Shown here one piece after another: positions 55,601-64,000 of a DNA stretch of 64,000 bases. The stretch covers positions 99,359,086 through 99,423,085 of the forward strand of contig CM050650.1 in the NCBI GenBank assembly GCA_027574665.1, written 5' to 3'. The position numbers and the translations under genes were made by a program. The notes beneath the pieces are model-generated. The model searched no databases and was not told the origin of the DNA. It was given only the letters and a program-made list of their open reading frames with translations. Position 1 is the first letter of the stretch. The number at the start of each line of letters is the position of its first letter. This stretch comes from Rhynochetos jubatus (taxonomy: Eukaryota; Chordata; Aves; Eurypygiformes; Rhynochetidae).

Positions 55601-57784
55601 CTCTTGATTGACTCAGCTCCAGACTATATTGCTGCCAGACTCATGGGTCTGACACCTACCCTACTGTTCCTTAGCACATGCCTTACAAAGCATCGTGCCT
55701 TCACCAGATACACCCAGTAATTGCAGATAATGCTGATGACCACTGTGCAATGATCTAAAAGGGGCAGGACCATCCTCTACCCCTGAGACCAGGTGACTTG
55801 ACTGCATTTGCATTACAGAACACTTGGCCTCCAAGTTTTGCTTCTGGAAAGCAAAAAACTGTGTGGAAGCAAAAAATAAGGGTACCTGTAGCGAAATTCA
55901 GATGTTCAATAAGCATATATTTTGTCAAACTGGTGAAGGGGCCAAACCCAAGGCACCTCCATCACAGAAGGCAGAAAAGTCCTTACTTTCCAAAGGCTAG
56001 TCTTTTCCAGACAGAGCCCAACACACCTCCCTGCTATCATGCTGCTATCAGCAAATGCTAAGATGACCTACCTCTTCTGGTGATAATGAACAAAGAAGAA
56101 GACCACTCCAAGTGTGTTATCAAGTTACTTCACTTGTTCAAGTGGAAGAATGTCTGTCTGGTGTGCTGGGAGATCAAAGGGGGGGTTACATAAGGTTTCT
56201 GTTCTCTTTTCTATTTTATTTTTTTTAATTACCTCCCTTAAAAGAAAACCCCCAGACCTTCTTAACACATAAAGAATTATAATCCAATAGTAAATTCAGA
56301 TATTAAGAATTTAGAAAATTCCAGAATAAAAGGCATTTCCATTCTGTTAGTGTTTATATTTAAAAAACTGATTTTATAAAACATAAATATAGAAAATACT
56401 ATATTGTTTGCATCGGCATAAAACACAAGCAGATTTTTTTGTACATTATGTGGATCATTCTGTGTTTCCTAGTATGTAACCTTTCATTACTGTGTCTGCT
56501 TTACAAAACTTTCTTGAACTGTTCTTTTTTTAATTAGTTCACTATTATTTGCCAAATATTATTTTCCAATCAACTGCTAGAAAAAATCCTCAGTTTAGTC
56601 CTTCCTTCTTTCTAGAATTGCCATTCATGAATAATGAACTTAATCACTTTGGTATTTTTCTGCTTTATTTGTAATTTTCTTTATGTAACTATCCTGAATT
56701 TTAATCCAATAGATTAAGAATTCCTTCAATAATAAGAAATGCAATTGCACACAAGAAGAAAATTATATAATAGAAAGTAATATGAGACTGAAAATCCAAT
56801 CAATTATTTCTAATAATTTTTAGTGTTGTGAAAGAAAAGAAAAAACAGTGCATGATGTTTTCCAGCAGAGCAGCTTTTAGAAAGCTTTTATCAACAGCAG
56901 CTGTCACAGATGGGTTATGTTAGTTTAGAAGATTCCAAAACAGGAAAGAAAAAAACCAACCATGCTTATATAAATGAGAAGAATATCAGCTTGATTATAA
57001 TACTCTTTCACTAAGAGAATATATAAAGTTGGGCTCGTCTGTGTTTGCTTAGACATGAGTCAGGAAGTGTAGACCATAAAAATATAGTTCAGAGCACTTT
57101 TTCCCATCTAAAAAACCTGCATCTATTCACATGCTCAGTGATTAAACAGAACACAATATATCATTCTGCATATTTTGAAGACTTCGTAGGAGCCTGGATG
57201 AGAGAAGTGCTAATAAGATCTTGAAGCCAAGCACTGAATTCTTTAGTTAAAGGATAACAATTTATTGCCAGATTCATTTGTGAACACTATAGATATTTTT
57301 ATCTTAATGTATTACAAATTGATGTAGTTACTCATTTTTATTTGAACCTTACAGAACTTTAATTAAACAAAACTGTTCTCTGTAGAATTAGCATAGACAG
57401 TCAAACCACGAAAGGTATTAATAATATGAAAATGAAAAGAACTTTGTCTGACATTGTCACATTTTCTGGTTTTAGTCATGTCAATAGAATTAACTGGCGT
57501 GTATGCAGTGATTCCTGTAATCTGTGTTATAACACAGCTCTTCATGAAGTGAAAATGATGGTTATATTTGTCAAGTTCCATAGTCACATGGAAGAACTAA
57601 TTAGCATGAGAACACTGGTTTAAGAAGTATTTCTCTAGCAAAATCCATCCGCATAATCTAATACTGAACTATCTATTTCAGTCTTTGTGATCAAATTTAC
57701 GTTCTCTATTCTGTCTTTGTAGTGTATAGCATATAGATGAAAAAAACCAAGCACGTTCTTGATCTTATGTACAGAACGCTTTCA
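52697..57784. other. Intergenic desert between two CR1 copies
   Basis: No gene recognised. There is a C-rich tract at 53882-53903 (quadruplex potential on the minus strand). A CpG-enriched stretch lies at about 54660-55030, where a 104-codon frame (54595-54909) is open but unrecognised. Very AT-rich DNA runs from about 56200 to 57400. Nothing else could be supported. Confidence 0.7.
54660..55030. promoter_or_regulatory. Candidate regulatory element: CpG-enriched non-repetitive stretch
   Basis: This interval has about a dozen CpG dinucleotides, for example 'cacccgccgtattg', 'cacgtctgcagacgtatgac' and 'cacgaccacgacc', while the surrounding desert has very few. It also holds CTAATTACTC (54849-54858) and a self-complementary ACGTCTGCAGACGT (about 54819-54832). 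It is not a recognised repeat. It could be a conserved enhancer, an unmethylated element or an unidentified exon. Confidence 0.3.
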
Positions 57785-57995
57785 TAATCATACAATCGTT
57801 TGGGTTGGAAGGGACCATAAAGATCATCTAGTTCCAGCGCCCCTGTCATGGGCAGGGACACCTTCACTTAGACAAGGTTGCTCAAAGCCTGATCCAGCCA
57901 GGCCTTAAAGAGTTCTGATGATGGGGCATCCACAATTTCTCTGAGAAACCTGTTTCAGTGTCTTCCCCCCTTATCATAAGTAGTAGAACTCTTTT
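57785..57995 (-). mobile_element. CR1 LINE 3'-end copy, minus strand
   Basis: Reverse-complement CR1: 'ataatcatacaatcgtttgg', 'gttggaagggaccataaaga', 'tcatctagttccagcgcccc', 'gggcagggacaccttc', 'aggttgctcaaagcctgatc', 'cagccaggccttaaagag' and 'ggggcatccacaatttctct'. The element's 3' end is at the left. Homology fades after about 57990. Confidence 0.93.
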
Positions 57996-60900
57996 AGTTC
58001 CACAGTTTGTGTTCTTGACAGCTCAGTGGTGCACCTTCAGCAGGGCAGTCAATAAATGCATTCATCACCATGGCATCTTCATGGCTATAGTGTTTTCCAA
58101 ACTATTTTTATTCCTTATGCCTGATATTTTGATACTCGGAATGTAATAGAAAGGTCTCTTTAACTACCTGCCTGACATAACCATTGGCTTGTTTTAGCAA
58201 GGAGGTGTTGGAGGAATCTTAAGAGAGTAGTTGTTGACTGTAGTATGTAGAATAGAATGTTTAAACCCAAGGGATCCCAGTTTTGATAACTGCCTTGCTA
58301 AATGATGTTTCCAGTATAAGCACAGAGCTGAAAATGTGAAAAAAGATGAATGGGCTTAGATATGTCTCTGAACTGCGATCCTTTGGAGAACATGCTTCCC
58401 TAATATGTGTCTCTTGGCTCTTTGAGTACTAAGAACTTCATCAGTTTTCCTGTTGCTGATATCCCCCTTCATTCAAATGGTCTGGGCAATAGAATTTATT
58501 CAGAAAAATTATAATCAGTCTGCACTTAGCTTGAAGTTTTCTGCCTGCATTTCAGATCAGCCAAGTCCTGTGTTCCTAAACATCTATCTGTTCTTTCTAG
58601 CCCCACTGATCTAATAAATACATACAGTACAACTAAAATCCTTGTCCTGTGTTACTGAAAATCACAGACTAAAGGAATCTGTAACAGATCTGTTCTTCTA
58701 AGCATTTCTTAGAAGTTCTCTAAGTTCTATTTTGGATATCTGCTAAGTATAGAGAGTTTTCTAAACTCTTCTTAAGATAAGGCATGGGCAATCCTATGTG
58801 GGAACTGTCATATAACACATTGTAAAACTTTTTAAAGTTTAAAACATTTCACTGTATCAAGAGGTCAGAAAGATAGGAGATTTGGGGAAAGGAATGTGTT
58901 AGTTTGCTTTTAATGAAGACAAAAGGAAGAGCCAGTAAGTAATACAAACTAAAGCTACTAAGGGATTACAAGGTGCAAAATTATAAATAAAATTATAATA
59001 ATATTAAAAAGTTATTAAATCCTGAGTCCTAATGATTATGGATATTTGATGTTCTTTATGTGCACAATATCAATATATTTAATACTACAAGTAATGTTAT
59101 TTTGATAAAAGCTATTTCACAAAGTAATAATTTAAGAATCATTCAGTATTTAGAGATAATGAAAAAGATAAGTAGCAACAGAAGCTGTCCTAAATGGCTT
59201 ATAAAACCAACATCTAATCAAAATAAAAAACTTCCATTCAAACTGATGGTAAAATTGAACTTGTTTGAATGTGAGGTCTTCAAGTAGCCCAATGAACCAG
59301 TAAAACCAAAACCAGCTATTGAATGTACCACAAGATATCATCAAAAGCACTCGCTAGAACTGAAAGTGGAAGAGACTATCAGTGAATTCTACTTAGGACT
59401 GAATGATGTAAATAGCAAGAAATCCAAACAGAAATGTTATTTATTTTTCTTAATCATTGTTAATCAAACACAGAGTAAGAATGTAAGACTGCTATTTCTC
59501 AAAATATATTCAGAATGAAATATTAAGGCAAGCCATCCTTCTGCCTAACAATTTTTTCTTTTTTTTTTCTTCTTTCTTGTTTGCAAAGCTGGAGGATCTT
59601 AGCCAAGCACTACTAAGTACTAGCCCAGACCACAATTCTCCTCTTCTTTTTTTTCTTAACCTGCAATTTAAAAAGGTCTAACATCTACAGTTCCAATTGC
59701 GTAGCTGTAGTGGAAAAGCTAAGAAGAGCACATGCGAGAGGAAGCAAAGAGAGCAGCGTTCTTGTTCTCACTTCCTTCAAGTAAATGCCATTGTTTGGTA
59801 GACCAGAGGTGGAAATTCAGACTGTATGTAAAATTTTCACCCAATCTCCTCTTCAAAAGCATTAACTTAGTTAGCAGAGTTGAAGTAATTCTGCCAAAAC
59901 ACTGTGTATCTTTGGCATTCCCAGATAATCAGACACAGAATATATTCCTGCAGGTATAATTGAATTCTGAAATAAGTACTTACTGTAGTATAAAATACAC
60001 TTGGGCAGCATTTTCATTACAGCACTTAATCCAGCTGAAATCTGTATGAGTGCCTCAGAATTCCCCCAAAGAGTATCATGTTTGCAAAAATAGATTTGAC
60101 AGATGTACGATAGGTCATGAAGTATTTAACAGAGATAACACCTCCAAAACATAATTACTTCCACAATGAAATGAATAAAAGAAAGGTGTAGAGGCTTCAA
60201 TAAAATAAGTCTGAAACGCTACACATTTTATTGAGGTACCTAAGAGAGACCGATCTTTCCAAGAAAAGAGCTGAACCTTATTACAAAGCGGAGGTGGAAT
60301 ATCTGCACTTAGGACATGACTTCCAAAATACCAATTATTTTAATGTGACTGTAGGACTTTTAAGACATAGATTGGTAGAAGAAGTATTTTAGTTGGGTTT
60401 TAAAATGAATTCTTAAAGTCTATGAAAATGATTCTAATGATTTATTTTCAAAACCACTGCACCTCATTACAAGACATACAGAAAAATTTTGAATAGGTTT
60501 TCAATTGCCAAATGGGTTTAAGAACTAAACTAAATCTGGAACTTTTGAAAATTCTACGGTCTTTCTGAGAATTCAAAATTTTGGAAAGCAGTACTTATAG
60601 AGACACTTATTTCCATTTGATCACTTCAGATGGTGTTTCTGTCTTCTTTGCTGAAGAGATTGTAAACTATGGAAAGCATATTCATGTATAAAAAAGTGTG
60701 CTAAAAAGACAGGCGCCTCATAAGATGTCTCATTAAGTATATATATAAATTCCCTTATGTCCAAAAAGAAACATTTAATAATATATGAAACAGATGTTTT
60801 CAGCATGGACAACTGTAGAGATTTTATACAATTACCAAAATTAGATGGTATAGTATCCTTTTTCTGTTTACACAATATCAAAATTCTTCAGTGCTAGGTG

Positions 60901-63900
60901 TCTGATCTGCATAATCACTTATAGCTGTTTCTTAACTATGCATTTTGTAAATCTGTGGGCTCTGATTGCCCAGTAACAGCTGCCAGGTGATCAGAATAGA
61001 ATAATCTACATTATTATTATATATTTCTTCTTCAATAGCCATCAGCTGAGTAGGTAAATCTCTACTTAGTGTGATGCCTCCTGTCCTGGGGCTTTTCAGA
61101 AATGTCAAGACCCTTGACAGCAGTTTCTCTCCTCCTCCCCTCTCTTCAACACAGGCAACCAGCCCCAACCCCACGGTAGAATTTACATAAAGGAGAAAGG
61201 AAATCTCTTTCCCCCTCAAGCCCATCTCTGTGGCAAGTGGAGTCAATGGAAGTTTTGCCAGTGACCTCAGTAAGAGCAACTCTCTCTTCCTTCCTTCTAG
61301 CAGGCCAATAAACGTCTTATCTACACAGCAACTGCCGTATATTTGTGCCGCATGTTTCTGCCTACAATTAGACTAAAAAAGACTTAGAACAGTTACCTAG
61401 CCATAAATTTTGAAAGCATTTAATAGGGCTTTTAGGCATATAACCCCCTGCAAATCAGCAGAAGTTATGCAGCTGAAGACTGACGTTCGCTCTGGAAGTG
61501 CTATTGAGGTACCATTTTCTTGTACATAGTATGACTCTTAGTAGACATATGGGGTTTTATATCAGAATAATGAATGAAAACTAGACATTGTTTATCTGTA
61601 ATATATGCTACTGAGCATCTGAATTAATGAAATGTAATTTTTGGATGGATGGCATGTTAGCAAAGTAGAAAAACATTACTGCTTATAATTCAGCCAGGAG
61701 TGGCTGAGGTGTAAGTTTGACATGTTCCTGGTTTTGTTGTCTTTTACATGTTTCAGTAGTAATTGCAACGTTGGAGGAGGGAGAACACATATCTATGTTA
61801 TATGTGTAATTATAATGTAAACAATTTAAGGCAAAGCTGCTTTCCAAACATCAGCCTACCTCAGTGTGGACAGGAAAGGGCATTGTAGACTGAGATTCCA
61901 GCCGCGTTCAGTCTTTTCTGACTGAAGAAAGTGAAAAACGCAACTGTGATGGCATTCTGGGCTGATCATATCTGCCTGTTAGGGGCTGGACATCTATCTC
62001 TCTTTACACAGAGCTACCGAGCAGCCATCATTTACATTAAAACTCTCAGTCCATTACCAGCAGTTGACCTTGCGACCTTAGCTTAAATGCTTCACATCCC
62101 ATTATTTCCCTCCCGAGTCATCTGCTTTCCTACTATTTTACAATAATGCACTTCAGCATTGTCACACATTTCTGGCTCCAATTCTGGAAAATGTTTCCGC
62201 TCAAGAAAACACTCCACTGTGTGCTTTATTTTACTTATCTCCTGAAATGTAAATGCAGCATGCCATTACCATTTGCTCTCCACAGAGATAGACTGAAAAC
62301 ACACTTATGTACTTCTCTGTCCTGGGCTCTGAATGATGGCAGTTATTTTTTCCAGCCTGTTTCAAACAGAAGACCTAATGTAATCATAAATGTATTGAAA
62401 TTAAATCCTAATAAAGGGCCTTCAGAAGAATGCATATATTCATGTTCCCACTTTAAAAAAAGGTTTATTATACTTGAAAAAGATATTTGAAGCATTCCAA
62501 TTTTCTAAAGCATTGCAGTATACTCTTGCAATAGCTTGTTACCCATTACTGAATAGATTTAATTATACTTTCTCTGTAGTAGAATTACAGCTACAGATGG
62601 TTTTTTGCTACTGATTGGAACGTCAGTAATAATTTAATTAGATATTATGACAGTTTCCATGGCTTATACGTTAACACAGTTAAATTCTCTCTGTAAACTA
62701 ATTTTGAGAACAAATGTTTCTGTTCAAAACCTTTTACAGTGGAAATGTTTCAAAGGTAGAAGAAGTTAATTATAAGGCTTTTTTCCCCTTCTAAATCCTC
62801 TGAAGGAGCAAGAACTTTTTCCATGGAAATATGGTCAGTCACTGAAATGTCAGAGGCTCTAACTGTAGAACACTGAACAGTATATGGAAAGTATATGAAA
62901 TTTAAACTACATTACAATCTAAGTTAAATGGTACTATTTATTTATATAACTATAGTGACCCTCAGTGTGCAGAAGATATGCTTTTTACTGTGTGGTTTTC
63001 TTGTATGCGAGAACATTGAATGGCTGTATTATATTTAATTAAAAGCAATAGTGGGCCTACCCAGATGTTAAAAAGGCTTGATCTGAACAGTGTGTTGACA
63101 TCAGATGAATAGGAGAGGGCCACCTGCTAGCTCCACTTTTGGCTTTGTGGATGATTTGCATTCCTGTGGCCTGTTGCTCTGCATGATTGCTCTCAGCACT
63201 TCACAGCCCCATGAACTGTTTAATATCATGGATACCTTCCAGCCATGCAGGCTATCTCCTTTTGTAACATCAGTGCAAAAGAAAGAATGACCACTTGCAC
63301 GATTCTGATGGGTAGAGTATGATGTTTTCACTTAGCATATACCACATCAAAGAGGAGGAAATGCTTTTCTATAAACTGGATTAAGATAAAAATTAATCCA
63401 TTCTTGCCTAAAAGCGCTAACAGATCTTTTTTTCTCCCTTTCTGAAAGATAATGCTCGTCATTTGACTCTGACTACAATACAGTTCAGAGTGTAAGTGGT
63501 ATCCTTGTGTTTTCACTTAAGCACAGAAAATTTCTAATCTAAATATGTAAAATTTAAATAATTTACTATATACGTGTACTGTCTAAACACTGAATCTTTT
63601 CAGTAGCATAAATGTATTCACAAACACAAATGCAACCATTAGACTGCATGTGCAGTCCTCATTTCTGTCATCTTTCTTAAAACCATAAGTATTTTAGAAT
63701 GAGACACAAAAAAAATGGAATCAAAAGGAAAAATAAATAATGATAAGATTTTCCAGTAGGTAATATCAGAAGATGAAAGAAAAATTTCAGGTCTGTGTTT
63801 CCATATATTGTCCTCTCTTGAGATAATACTTGTGCATAAGACTCAGCGAAATTTTCTTACATACTTCCAACTTGAAGGTTATTGTATTATCAGTCAAGCA

Positions 63901-64000
63901 GCAGAAGGATGCCATTATCTAAAACCAGTCATAGTTATTCTCCAGATTATTTTGTGTTTGCAATCTATATTTATTTTTGCAGTGATGAGTTGACCTCATC
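57996..64000. other. Intergenic desert, distal part
   Basis: No gene, RNA or young repeat recognised. Composition is AT-rich, with an AT-rich stretch at about 58980-59130 and a pyrimidine-rich patch at 59550-59660. A moderately GC, CpG-containing stretch at 61880-62130 may be a conserved element. Neighbouring genes expected from mammalian order (for example HMGCLL1) were looked for by first-exon protein sequence and not seen. Confidence 0.7.

Overview
The window is vertebrate nuclear DNA, almost certainly from a bird. It is AT-rich and CpG-poor, with long non-coding stretches, spliceosomal exons with GT/AG borders, and several CR1 LINE copies. Two of these CR1 copies end in the avian-type ATTCTATG-like 3' tail. 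No bacterial-style gene organisation, rRNA, tRNA or CRISPR array is visible.

The only protein-coding gene I can support is the 3' half of BMP5 (bone morphogenetic protein 5, a TGF-beta superfamily ligand) on the + strand. Four exons are present: 7745-7942, 16542-16618, 18598-18708 and 22002-22151. Together they encode the end of the propeptide, the RSVR furin site and the complete mature ligand, with all seven cystine-knot cysteines and the C-terminal SCGCH. Splice phases are 1-1, 1-0, 0-0 and 0-stop, and all join in frame. The upstream exons (signal peptide and most of the prodomain) lie before position 1. A 3'UTR of about 2.2 kb probably ends near 24330, after the AATAAA at 24302.

Layout: 1-7744 is the end of the intron before the first visible exon. 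7943-16541 is a large intron holding two CR1 reverse-transcriptase fragments in opposite orientation. 16619-18597 is an intron with a CR1 3' end. 18709-22001 is an intron with an old L2/CR1-like ORF2 relic. 24331-64000 is a gene desert of about 40 kb with CR1 copies at 25.9, 52.3 and 57.8 kb, older CR1 relics at 43.5 and 51.8 kb, and a long (GT)n microsatellite at 43.2 kb. In mouse, DNA around and downstream of Bmp5 carries anatomical enhancers, so this desert may be regulatory. I list homeodomain/AP-1/octamer-like clusters and GC/CpG islets as candidates only, since conservation cannot be measured here.

I did not find a convincing undescribed system. The observations most worth checking are a 193-codon open frame inside the BMP5 3'UTR, an extra asparagine in the mature BMP5 N-terminus, a perfect 12-bp-arm hairpin in the first intron, the opposed CR1 fragments, and the candidate enhancers.
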